A DNA stretch of 64,000 nucleotides. Source: Flavihumibacter petaseus NBRC 106054. Its GTDB lineage: Bacteria > Bacteroidota > Bacteroidia > Chitinophagales > Chitinophagaceae. Shown here in pieces: positions 8,058 through 16,465 of the stretch (position 1 is its first letter; every line of letters begins with the position of its first letter). The stretch is from positions 1,116,001-1,180,000 of the forward strand of contig NZ_BBWV01000001.1 of assembly GCF_000974785.1 (NCBI RefSeq), written 5' to 3'. The position numbers and the translations under genes were made by a program. The notes below the pieces were generated by a model. That model saw nothing but the letters and a program-made list of their open reading frames with translations, made no database searches and had not been told where the DNA came from.

Positions 8058-9545
8058 CTAATTTTTATCCCACCACAGTGCCGGCGACTGGTAAGTTGAT
8101 CCTGCAGGTGTATTGACATTAAGTGATTGTTCGCTTTGCGGATACGGAATCCGCCGCGGAATCTTTCCTTCAGGGTTTGCACTGCTGGTGGCATTCTGTG
8201 CCAGCGGAATCGCAGGATAGCCCGTGCGGCGATAATCTACCCATACTTCCGGCTGCAGGAAAAGCGCTATATATTTCTGGGTGATGATCGTTTTGAGATC
8301 CTGCTGGAAATCGCCGGTGAGGTTTGCCTTGGCCTGGATGTAGTCAGCCTGCTTCTGTAATGTGGCGTAGGGATCGGTAGTACTGCTGATCACTTTGGTA
8401 AAGGAAGCACGTACAGCATCCTGCAACGCAGCTTCAGCAAGCGGATCATCTTTATCAACGATCAGCCTGGCTTCCGCCTCAATGAATTTTGCTTCAGAAA
8501 AGCTTAGCAATACTACCGGAGCGGTGGGTACGCCATAATAGGAACCGATCAGCGAAAATGCTCCTGAAACACCCGGCGCGCTTCCCTTATAGGTCGTTGA
8601 ACCCGCCGGATACGGCGTAGCAAAATACGCACGGCGCGGGTCGACAAACTGACTTTCAGGAGTGGTGTTGGGGTCTGTCACTTCATTTCCGTTCAAAAGG
8701 TTAACAAAGGAAGCACCCAGGCCAATCCAACCCGGACGGGTAGTGTTTTGCTGATAATAGGGATTGGCATTGGTGGCAGACACACCGAAAACCACCTGCG
8801 CATCCCCCAGCAGGTTTTTAATACCGCGATAATTGCCGCCATCATACAGGTAGGACAACGCTGTGGCTGCTGCTGTGGGATCTTTCTTGCTCAGGTGCAA
8901 TGCCAGCCTTGCTTTCAGGGTATACGCAGTGGCGATCCAATTAGCGGTATTCCCCTTGAAGATCACGTCATCACCCGAAGGCAACGCACCAAGATTATCA
9001 CTGGCGGGTCTCGACAGGTCTGCGATCGCCAGGTCAAGTTGTTGTTGCAGGTCGGCATAGATGGCTTCCTGGTTTTCAAAAACAGGATTCACTTCAGCAT
9101 TCCCTCCCAAAGAATGGCTATAGGGAATATCGCCGAAGATGTCTGTCAGGGTGGAAAAGGCATAAGCAGTTAATACCCTGGCAATGCCCCCATAATAGGG
9201 TAATTGTTTTTCTGCAGCGGTCAGCTGCACGATCTTCAGCTCATCCAGCACACCGGTATAGTACCCACCCCAGGTAGTGTTGAAGTAGGAGGGGTTAGTG
9301 GTATAATTGTCAAAAGATGCCGCGTCTCCGTTGGCACCCGAAACCTGTTGAATATAAATATTGGTGATCAGTCCCGCATTGACGCCCGCATTGAATCCAA
9401 GCGACACCTCCGCACCCGTCAACACCGCACTGATACTGGTTTCTGTACTTGCGTTGGGATTAATATTGGTTTTCTGCAGGTCGCAGGACTGTAAAGACAA
9501 AAGGATCCCCAATCCTGCTGCTGCAATTGCTATTCTGTTGTTCAT
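8058..9545 (-). CDS. SusD/RagB-family outer-membrane lipoprotein
   Basis: A 495-residue lipoprotein with signal peptide and lipobox LQSC (Cys21). The NINPNAST opening, GGIARVLTAYAFSTLTDIFGDIPYS helical repeat region and C-terminal PRRIPYPQSEQSLN match the SusD-like-2 (SusD/RagB) family. It sits 18 bases downstream of SusC on the same strand, the standard order of a SusCD pair: the lipoprotein lid over the TonB-dependent channel. Binds the imported substrate at the cell surface. The adjacent genes point to sulfated compounds. Confidence 0.95.
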   Translation of the reverse strand: MNNRIAIAAAGLGILLSLQSCDLQKTNINPNASTETSISAVLTGAEVSLGFNAGVNAGLITNIYIQQVSGANGDAASFDNYTTNPSYFNTTWGGYYTGVLDELKIVQLTAAEKQLPYYGGIARVLTAYAFSTLTDIFGDIPYSHSLGGNAEVNPVFENQEAIYADLQQQLDLAIADLSRPASDNLGALPSGDDVIFKGNTANWIATAYTLKARLALHLSKKDPTAAATALSYLYDGGNYRGIKNLLGDAQVVFGVSATNANPYYQQNTTRPGWIGLGASFVNLLNGNEVTDPNTTPESQFVDPRRAYFATPYPAGSTTYKGSAPGVSGAFSLIGSYYGVPTAPVVLLSFSEAKFIEAEARLIVDKDDPLAEAALQDAVRASFTKVISSTTDPYATLQKQADYIQAKANLTGDFQQDLKTIITQKYIALFLQPEVWVDYRRTGYPAIPLAQNATSSANPEGKIPRRIPYPQSEQSLNVNTPAGSTYQSPALWWDKN

Positions 9546-9563
9546 AAAAATCTTTTGAAGTGA

Positions 9564-12500
9564 TTAGAAAGTGACATTGAGGGCAACGCCGAGACTGTGT
9601 GTATTCGGTGTAGTCCAGAAATCAATTCCCGAATAGTTCACCTGCCCGTTTCTTGTTCCGAGATCAGGATCGCTGCCGGTGTAGTTGGTAGACAACAGGA
9701 AGTTCCGCGCTGTCAGGGTTACACTTGCTGCCGAGATCTTAGCAGGCTTCAGCCACTGTTGCGGCAGCGCATAGCTGAGGTTAACATCCTTTAGTTTGAT
9801 CCAGTAAATGTCATGCTCGATATACAATCCCTGGATGTTGAAAGTCTTCCTGTACCACGCCTGGTTGAGTATTGCCGGTATGGTATTGACATCTCCTTTG
9901 GAACTGGTTACGCCATCAAATACTGTTGTGCTTCCCCGTTCCGCTGTCGAGGCATCAACGCCGTTATACACCATCTGGAGCCGCGGTGCATTGAATATGT
10001 CGAATCCAAATCTGCCATCCAGCAGGAAAGAAAAAGTGAATGCGCCATATCGAAATTCGTTGCGCAGGCCAAGGTTGAAATCAGGATTCGGATCTCCGAT
10101 TTTGGTGAAACTTGTATTGACGACGGGGTAGCCGTAGTTGGCACTGCTGGAATTGTCATCAATGATCACCTGTCCTTTTTCATTCCGCGCCACATCTATA
10201 CCGTAAAAAACGCCATAGGGCTGACCCACCTGTCCTCTTGCTTCCATCCAGATTCCTCCAAGGCTCACGCTGTTCAGGTTATCTGCAATCGATACCACCT
10301 CACTGATATTGCGGGAAAACAATGCAGTGGCATTCCAGGAAAAATTCTTGCGGCGGATGATGCTCTGCTGCAGTGTTATCTCAAATCCCCTGTTGATGAT
10401 ATTACCGGCATTGATGATTGAGCTGTAGGCGCCGGTGGAACTCGGCAGCGATACAGGAATGATCTGGTCACGGCTGCTGTTGTGGTAATACACCACATCC
10501 AGGTTGGTCAGGTTATTGAAAAAGTTCAATTCAGTGCCCAGTTCCCAGGTGGTGATCTTCTCAGGTTTCAGATTGGGGTTCCCGATAGTGGTACCCATGC
10601 TCAGGCCCTGCTGCCCGTTGAACGGGAAGCTGATGCTGCTCTGTATCCAGCCTGTAGCAGTTGTCGGGGTATAGTAGGTTTCAAGGCTGTAGGGATCAGC
10701 GTCATTTCCCACCTGCGCATAGGTAGCCCTGATCTTCCCAAACCCAAGTGGTCCCCAGTTGTTGCTGAACGCATCGGTGAACACAAAGCTGGTGGATACT
10801 GAAGGGTAAAAAAAGGAGTTTTGTCCCTTGGCAAGGGTTGACGTCCATTCGTTCCGACCGGTTAATTCGAGATACAGCCATTTTTTGTAATCCAGTTTTA
10901 CATCGGCATAACCGGCAACCAGTTTACGGTTGATGGTCTGGTTAATGGTCTGGGTAGAAGAGGCATTTGAGATGTTGAAATTACCGGGGATGGTTAGACC
11001 ATCTCCCCGGGTATTCACCTGGTTCTTCGCTGAGCTGTAATAGTTGTATCCCAATACCGCTGTCAGGCGCAGGTCTTTGCTGAGTGATTGCTGACCGGTA
11101 AGAAGCACATCAAGGTTATTGTCGCGGCGCGAATAATTGATATCGTTAATTGTACCTGTTGCCACTCCGGAAGTTCCGCGGCTGAAAGCTCCCTTACGCA
11201 CATCAGTATAGCTGTCCAGACCATACCGCGCGGTTGCCCTTAGCCAGTCCGTTAGCTCATAGTTAGCTTCAACGGTAGTAATGAATCGGTTTACCTTATC
11301 AGTCTGCGGATTCATATTGAGCGACCAGTAGGGATTATCCCAGCCAATTCCGCCGGCATACGCTCTCGAAGCGCCCCATGGCTTGGCAGCGGTTGGAGGA
11401 AGCTTATAGGCATCCTCATGACTCCAGGCGTCGCTATAGCCGTTGGTGATATCGAAATTGGGCGGCGTATTCATCAACCCGCGCACCACGTTGGTATTGA
11501 AGCCACCCATCAGCGCCCGGTTATTGGCACCGTCACTGATATAGTTGATGCCGCCGGAAAGCTTCAACTTCTCACTCACACTGAAATCACCATTGAAACG
11601 CAACGTATGGCGGTAAAAGTCAGTGGTCGGAATAATGCCTTTCTGCTTAAGGTTCCCGTAGGAGAAATAATATCCCGCGTTACCGGTATTGCCATAAAGG
11701 CTGATATTATGATCCTGCGTGGTGCCATCCACAAAAAAGTTATCGATATTATTATACCGGTTCACGGGAATACCGTTAGATAATGGATTGGATTTGCCAA
11801 CGATCACCCCATTATTATCATAGGCAGAGGGTTGATTTGAATACGTAAGTGTATCCAGCAACGCACCCCAGTTCTCATCGGATCCGGTTACGCCGGGCAG
11901 AACATAAGCACCATTAATACCATTTGAAAAGATTGTCTGGCGGGGTTGCAGCCTTCTGTTCACACGATCTACCGTAAAGGAGCCGCTATATTGTACCACC
12001 ACGTTGCGGCTGGTAAGCGTGTTTCCCCTTTTGGTGCTGATCACTACGGCACCATTCGATGCCCTGATCCCGTACAATGCCGCCGCGGCTGGTCCTTTCA
12101 GCACCGTCATGCTGGCAATATCTGCTGCATTGATGTCAATAGCCCTGTTGGATGGGGTAGCCAGCGAATTGGCATTGGTAATGTTGGGTAAAAGATCCTG
12201 GATAGAATTATCAATGGGTACACCATCAAGAATAAACAAAGGAGCGTTGTTCCCCAGCAGGGAACTGTTGCCCCTGATCCTTATAGAGGAGGCTCCGCCG
12301 GGTGACCCTCCTGCATTATTAATCTGCACCCCTGCTGCCTTGCCGCTCAGTGCTGCTACAATATTTGCTTCACGGGATTTGGTCAGCACATCCCCCTTCA
12401 CCTGCGTGGCACTATAACCCAGGGAACGCGCAGCACTTTTCAATCCCACCGCAGTTACCACCACTTCAGACATCTGCTCTGATGATTCCTGAAGACCTAT

Positions 12501-12797
12501 CTCTACTGTTGACTGACTAACGGTAACCTCCAGGGTCTGGTAACTCACATAGCTGACCTGAAGTATATAGGGAAATTTCTGCCCGGTTACAAAATGAAAA
12601 TTTCCATCATTGTCGGTTGCCACCTCATGCGTAGTGCCCTTGATATGCACCACTGCGCCACCTAATGGTAACTTTGTTTTCGCATCCACAATTTTACCGG
12701 AGAGCGTAGAATTAATCAGCGGTTGGGGAGTGTCCTGTGCGAAGATCAGAAGAGGCAGCAAAAATCCTGATAACCACGCTACAACGTGTTTTTTCAT
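9564..12797 (-). CDS. SusC/RagA-family TonB-linked outer-membrane protein
   Basis: A 1077-residue protein. Signal peptide about 1-21 (ending LIFAQ); carboxypeptidase-regulatory-like domain about 28-105; SusC-specific linker (SEVVVTAVGLK); plug domain about 115-235 with FILDGVPIDNS; then a 22-strand barrel ending in an aromatic strand (VALNVTF). The first gene of an eight-gene unit with SusD, three sulfatases, a membrane peptide, a di-iron hydroxylase and DoxX. Imports the substrate across the outer membrane powered by TonB. No N-terminal signalling (STN) domain is visible, so it does not look like an anti-sigma-coupled receptor. Confidence 0.96.
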   Translation of the reverse strand: MKKHVVAWLSGFLLPLLIFAQDTPQPLINSTLSGKIVDAKTKLPLGGAVVHIKGTTHEVATDNDGNFHFVTGQKFPYILQVSYVSYQTLEVTVSQSTVEIGLQESSEQMSEVVVTAVGLKSAARSLGYSATQVKGDVLTKSREANIVAALSGKAAGVQINNAGGSPGGASSIRIRGNSSLLGNNAPLFILDGVPIDNSIQDLLPNITNANSLATPSNRAIDINAADIASMTVLKGPAAAALYGIRASNGAVVISTKRGNTLTSRNVVVQYSGSFTVDRVNRRLQPRQTIFSNGINGAYVLPGVTGSDENWGALLDTLTYSNQPSAYDNNGVIVGKSNPLSNGIPVNRYNNIDNFFVDGTTQDHNISLYGNTGNAGYYFSYGNLKQKGIIPTTDFYRHTLRFNGDFSVSEKLKLSGGINYISDGANNRALMGGFNTNVVRGLMNTPPNFDITNGYSDAWSHEDAYKLPPTAAKPWGASRAYAGGIGWDNPYWSLNMNPQTDKVNRFITTVEANYELTDWLRATARYGLDSYTDVRKGAFSRGTSGVATGTINDINYSRRDNNLDVLLTGQQSLSKDLRLTAVLGYNYYSSAKNQVNTRGDGLTIPGNFNISNASSTQTINQTINRKLVAGYADVKLDYKKWLYLELTGRNEWTSTLAKGQNSFFYPSVSTSFVFTDAFSNNWGPLGFGKIRATYAQVGNDADPYSLETYYTPTTATGWIQSSISFPFNGQQGLSMGTTIGNPNLKPEKITTWELGTELNFFNNLTNLDVVYYHNSSRDQIIPVSLPSSTGAYSSIINAGNIINRGFEITLQQSIIRRKNFSWNATALFSRNISEVVSIADNLNSVSLGGIWMEARGQVGQPYGVFYGIDVARNEKGQVIIDDNSSSANYGYPVVNTSFTKIGDPNPDFNLGLRNEFRYGAFTFSFLLDGRFGFDIFNAPRLQMVYNGVDASTAERGSTTVFDGVTSSKGDVNTIPAILNQAWYRKTFNIQGLYIEHDIYWIKLKDVNLSYALPQQWLKPAKISAASVTLTARNFLLSTNYTGSDPDLGTRNGQVNYSGIDFWTTPNTHSLGVALNVTF

Positions 12798-12852
12798 TAC
12801 TTTCGTTTTGGTTTAAGAATAATAGAACCACTACAATGGTTTTGTTAACACC

Positions 12853-12889
12853 TGCCAGGACTGCTACAACAGTTCCTGGCATTTTTTTT
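12853..12889 (+). terminator. Hairpin with T-run inside the susC leader, oriented +
   Basis: Arms TGCCAGGA (12853-12860) and TCCTGGCA (12874-12881), with an inner CTG/CAG extension, followed by eight T on the + strand. As an intrinsic terminator it would act on + strand transcripts, yet no + strand gene precedes it. In the minus-strand susC message it would be a stem in the 5' leader without a T-run. Confidence 0.4.
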
Positions 12890-13098
12890 CATATAAATGC
12901 AGGTGCATCCCTTCCTAAAAAGGGTACACAGTTTCACAATGTTTTAATTAAGGAAAATAATTGGCCGGCAGGCAATCAACAGCAACATAAACAACAGCAA
13001 CCTTTGGCGAAACACCTTTGACCAACAGGTTGAATCAGCTTTTTCATCGATTGTACAGTTTGGTATGGTAAAAACGCATTAGAATAGCGTATCTAACA

Positions 13099-13128
13099 CA
13101 AAAATATATAATTTATTTAGTCTACCAA
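13099..13128 (-). promoter_or_regulatory. Bacteroidota-type promoter of the susC/sulfatase operon
   Basis: On the minus strand, TTG (13128-13126), 19 bases, then TATTTTTG (13106-13099), an exact fit to TTG-N19-TAnnTTTG. The predicted start near 13093 leaves a leader of about 295 bases before the susC ATG. The gene-free stretch 12798-13183 holds this promoter and the hairpin at 12853; nothing else recognised. Confidence 0.55.
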
Positions 13129-13183
13129 TTTTATAGGGATTTATTTTTAAGAATTTCCTTTCCCCCTGAAAATTCCCCCCTTT

Positions 13184-14968
13184 TCAGGAGGCATCGTACA
13201 GATCCTCATGTGATGCAAGGATATCGCGGTATTTGCGGAACAGCTTTGTCTTTGATACAAATCCCATGAATTTCCCTTCGTCATCAAGAACGGGCAGGTA
13301 CCAACTTTGCGTCATATCAAATTTCCCCATCACGATGTGCATGCTTTCATTAAGACTGATTGTAGCAGGTGGCTTCTTCATCACTGTCCGCAACGGCACT
13401 TTTTCAAGGTGTGCTTGCTGAAACAACCTTTGCTTGATATCATTCAACTCAATGATACCGGCAAAACGGTGATGCTTATCAATAATCGCGAAGATGCTCT
13501 TCTCACTTTGCTTGATCACCTCGAGTAATTCTTTCAGACTTTTGTCAGACTCCAGTATAGGATAGTCATCCCTGAGGATCTCAGTGAGCGTGATGGCGGT
13601 AAGTATATTGCGCTCCTTTTTGTGGGTGAAGATGAGACCCTCCTCGGCGAGCCTTTTGGTTTCCATGGAATGGCTCTCTTTTATCCTGGCAATAAAAAAC
13701 GAGGTGGAAGACACAATCATCAGCGGAATAAAAAGTTCATACCCACTGGTGATTTCAGCAATCAGGAAGATAGCAGTCAAAGGGCAATACATGACCCCGC
13801 TCAGCACACCTGCCATTCCCACCAGGCTGAAATTTCCGACAGGGATCCGCATCCAGGAAATCAGGTTCAATAACCTGGAGAACGTATAACCCAGGAAGGC
13901 ACCTACAAACAGGGAGGGGGCAAAATTCCCACCGTTCCCTCCGCCTCCAATCGTAACTCCGGCTGCTATTGGCTTAAGCAGCACTATGAATAATGAAAAC
14001 AGGATCAGGCCCCATTCCGGAGTCACGAGTGAAAAAATCCCGGTATTGTCCGGGAAACTGTTGAAATCCCCGTTCGCGATCAGTTTTACACTCTCGTAGC
14101 CTTCGCCGAATAATGGCGGAAACACGAAAACAAAAACCGCCAATAATACACCGCTCAGCAAAGCCCGCGTCAATCCCGGCATTTTCAGTGAGTGAATCCT
14201 GTGTTCTGTCCGCTTGAAAGCGGAAGCATAATACCGGGAAACCATTCCACACAGCAATCCCAGCAATATATAATAGGGAACGTTATGATAATTAAATGTC
14301 TGCTTCAGGGTGAAATTAAACAGCGTGGCTTCACTAAGCAGAATTTTGGAGCAGAGTACGCCAATTACCGAAGAGATGATCAGGGGAATAAAATAGCTCA
14401 CAATAGTCTCCGCAAGCAACACTTCAACAGCAAAGATCACTCCCGCGATCGGAGCATTGAAAACTGCGGAAATGCCCGCCGCTGCACCACAGGCAATGAG
14501 TAATGTCCGTTCCTGGTAATTCACTTCACTGATGCGTGATATGTTGGAGCCTACTGCCGACCCGGTGGCGACAATCGGTGCTTCCAACCCTGCCGAACCG
14601 CCTAATCCGACGGTAATGGAACTCGTAACAATGTGTACGTATGTATGGCGAAATGGAATATAGGAGCCACCACGCGCAATAGCCTTAAGGACCATAGCAA
14701 TCCCCTTTTCAAATGTGCCGCCCAACAGATACCTGACAAGCAGTACCGTAGCAATCAGGCCGATAGCAGGGAAGAACAGGTAGAGGAACCAATTCGGCTG
14801 AAACTGGCGGATCCAGTGCTGCAGGTAATGAACAAGCATTTTAAGCAGTACCGCAACTATACCGGAGGCAAAACCCACCAGCGTTGCAAAAAACATGATG
14901 AGCTGAATACGGGTTAACCGGGATCGCAGATAATTGATGACTTGCTGGTAATATTTCCTGATGCGCAT
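13184..14968 (-). CDS. ClC-family chloride channel/transporter with CBS pair
   Basis: About 594 residues from the ATG at 14968 (MRIRKYYQQV); an in-frame extension to 15034 reads through the terminator region and is less likely. ClC signatures: GGSAGLEAP (selectivity filter plus gating Glu), GISAVFNAPIAG, and GGNFAPSLF (GxFxP motif). About ten or more membrane helices to residue 430, then a soluble tail of about 165 residues with two CBS domains. In place of the usual G(K/R)EGP the motif reads GLEAP, retaining the glutamate. Moves chloride or another anion across the inner membrane, either as channel or H+ antiporter; the sequence does not decide. Confidence 0.93.
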   Translation of the reverse strand: MRIRKYYQQVINYLRSRLTRIQLIMFFATLVGFASGIVAVLLKMLVHYLQHWIRQFQPNWFLYLFFPAIGLIATVLLVRYLLGGTFEKGIAMVLKAIARGGSYIPFRHTYVHIVTSSITVGLGGSAGLEAPIVATGSAVGSNISRISEVNYQERTLLIACGAAAGISAVFNAPIAGVIFAVEVLLAETIVSYFIPLIISSVIGVLCSKILLSEATLFNFTLKQTFNYHNVPYYILLGLLCGMVSRYYASAFKRTEHRIHSLKMPGLTRALLSGVLLAVFVFVFPPLFGEGYESVKLIANGDFNSFPDNTGIFSLVTPEWGLILFSLFIVLLKPIAAGVTIGGGGNGGNFAPSLFVGAFLGYTFSRLLNLISWMRIPVGNFSLVGMAGVLSGVMYCPLTAIFLIAEITSGYELFIPLMIVSSTSFFIARIKESHSMETKRLAEEGLIFTHKKERNILTAITLTEILRDDYPILESDKSLKELLEVIKQSEKSIFAIIDKHHRFAGIIELNDIKQRLFQQAHLEKVPLRTVMKKPPATISLNESMHIVMGKFDMTQSWYLPVLDDEGKFMGFVSKTKLFRKYRDILASHEDLYDAS

Positions 14969-15018
14969 GATTGACAGCAAAAATACTGACCGGCAGGCTC
15001 TCCGTGCCATCGTTTGTA

Positions 15019-15044
15019 TAAAAAAGCCGGGCAATCGCCCGGCT
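15019..15044 (-). terminator. Intrinsic terminator after the KGG protein gene
   Basis: Stem AGCCGGGC / GCCCGGCT (15025-15032 and 15037-15044) with a 4-base loop, followed on the minus strand by a run of T. It lies 14 bases past the KGG gene stop, closing the fasciclin-DUF892-KGG unit. Confidence 0.75.
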
Positions 15045-15057
15045 ATGAGTGCATCAT

Positions 15058-15840
15058 TTATCGTCCGCCATGAGAGGCCCGGCCTCCCATCGCTGCAATC
15101 CTGCTCCGTTGCGAGGGGCTCATTGCAGCAAAACCTCTTCTGGAATTACCGCTGCCGGAGCCCCTTCCTCCCCGGCCCGAACCACTGCTGCTTCCTGACC
15201 GACCACTGCTTCCGGAATTTTTACCCCGGGAAGCAAATCTTCCATCTTCATCACGATATTGTCCGCCACGGTTGCTGCCACGGCTGCCCTGCCGATCAGC
15301 GGAAGCATAACGCCCTTGCTGATCACGGTATGGGTTATTTCCGCCCTGGTTACCGCGTCGGTCATAATCCCCTCTCCCGTATTCCCTGCCGTAATCCCTC
15401 CTTTCCCCATAGTCGTTTCGGCCATAGCCTTCGCGACCATAGTTTTCCCTGCCGTAATCACTACTTCCGTAGTTCCTCCTGCCATAATTGTCTCCATAGT
15501 TACTCCTTCCGTAGTCACTCCTGTCGTAATCGTTCCGCTCGTTACCACGTCCGGAATACCCGCGGTCGTAATCCTGGCTGCCATAATGTTGTTGTCCGCC
15601 GTATTCGCCACGATCATCATCCTCATCATCATAATCGTCGCTATTGTCATACTCGTTCGCCACATCATAATCGTCATCATCATCATAATCATCGTGGTCG
15701 TCATAGCGACTATATTGTTCCTCCTGGTAACGACCCTCGTTCCTGCCCTGGTGAGATGCATATCCTCCCTGTTGCGCAACGCGCCTTCGTTCTTGCGGGT
15801 CCATCGCGGCAAAACCCCTTCGCCCTGATCTCATTGCCAT
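15058..15840 (-). CDS. KGG-type stress protein with long disordered RGY/acidic middle
   Basis: A 260-residue protein. A KGG-like stress motif stands at each end: RRGFAAMDPQERRRVAQQGG near residue 7, and RRGFAAMSPSQRSRIAAMGG near residue 234, each followed by ASH(Q/G)GR. Between them lie an Asp/Tyr-rich acidic stretch (about 40-80) and a repetitive Y-G-R/D-Y-G region (about 80-200), then Gly/Ser/Arg-rich sequence. No catalytic domain. Proteins with this motif (GsiB, Con-10 and YciG types) are general stress proteins; this one is long and strongly disordered, and could phase-separate or bind nucleic acid (inference). Last gene of a probable unit with DUF892 and fasciclin genes. Hydrophobic ORFs in other frames here are artefacts of the repeats. 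Confidence 0.85.
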   Translation of the reverse strand: MAMRSGRRGFAAMDPQERRRVAQQGGYASHQGRNEGRYQEEQYSRYDDHDDYDDDDDYDVANEYDNSDDYDDEDDDRGEYGGQQHYGSQDYDRGYSGRGNERNDYDRSDYGRSNYGDNYGRRNYGSSDYGRENYGREGYGRNDYGERRDYGREYGRGDYDRRGNQGGNNPYRDQQGRYASADRQGSRGSNRGGQYRDEDGRFASRGKNSGSSGRSGSSSGSGRGGRGSGSGNSRRGFAAMSPSQRSRIAAMGGRASHGGR

Positions 15841-15869
15841 AACATTAGATTTTTAAGTTTAAGTAATAT

Positions 15870-16427
15870 TTATTGTTCTGCCTCAGCTTCCCAATTGATA
15901 CCCCCTTCGGCAATCTCTGAAAGTGCTTCATCGGTTTCCTTTTCTTCCTGGAGCGTTTTCTCCAGCAGCGCCGCAGCATCTTCCATGCCCATGGTCCGGG
16001 CCAGTGTCACCAGGCCGCCATAAGTTGCGATCTCATAGTGTTCAACTTTCTGAGCCGCCATAATGATACCAACGTCACGAGTCATGCTGCCATCTTCTGT
16101 TTCTTCAACAATGGAATCACCTTCTTTCACAAGGCCTTCCATGGCATCGCATTTTTTCGCCTGTGCACTTTTACCGAACATCTCAAAAACCTGTTCAAGC
16201 CGGCTTACATGCTCTTCCGTTTGCGCCAGATGGTTCTCAATAGCTGTTTGCAATTCCGGTGTTGTTGCTGCTTTCATCATCTTCGGCAGAGCCTTCGTCA
16301 GATGCTTTTCCGCCCAGTAAATATCCTTCAGTGAATCGTGAAAATACTTTTCAAGCTGACCATTTCCGGCAGCGCTACCCGAAGTACCCGAAGTCTTCTT
16401 CTTCGGAGCCTGTTTTGTGTTTGCCAT
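15870..16427 (-). CDS. DUF892 (YciE/YciF-like) ferritin-fold stress protein
   Basis: A 185-residue protein. The N-terminal 20 residues are Lys/Ser-rich; then the DUF892 helical bundle begins with LEKYFHDSLKDIYWAEKHL. Acidic residues that bind metal in this ferritin-like fold are seen in DIYWAEKHL, HLAQTEEHVSRLE, KVEHYEIATYG and LEKTLQEEKETDEAL. Length matches the family. It lies 29 bases before the KGG protein and 38 bases after the fasciclin gene. YciF-type proteins are induced by osmotic, desiccation and general stress, consistent with its KGG neighbour. Confidence 0.92.
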   Translation of the reverse strand: MANTKQAPKKKTSGTSGSAAGNGQLEKYFHDSLKDIYWAEKHLTKALPKMMKAATTPELQTAIENHLAQTEEHVSRLEQVFEMFGKSAQAKKCDAMEGLVKEGDSIVEETEDGSMTRDVGIIMAAQKVEHYEIATYGGLVTLARTMGMEDAAALLEKTLQEEKETDEALSEIAEGGINWEAEAEQ

Positions 16428-16465
16428 GTTATATGTTTTTTAGTGTTTGAAAAAAGGCTGAATGT

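Noticed and set aside
15120-15828. Met/Thr-rich and Ile/Val-rich long frames over the KGG gene
   Set aside because: They are frame shadows of a low-complexity Gly/Tyr/Arg coding repeat; only the KGG frame has the conserved motifs at both ends.
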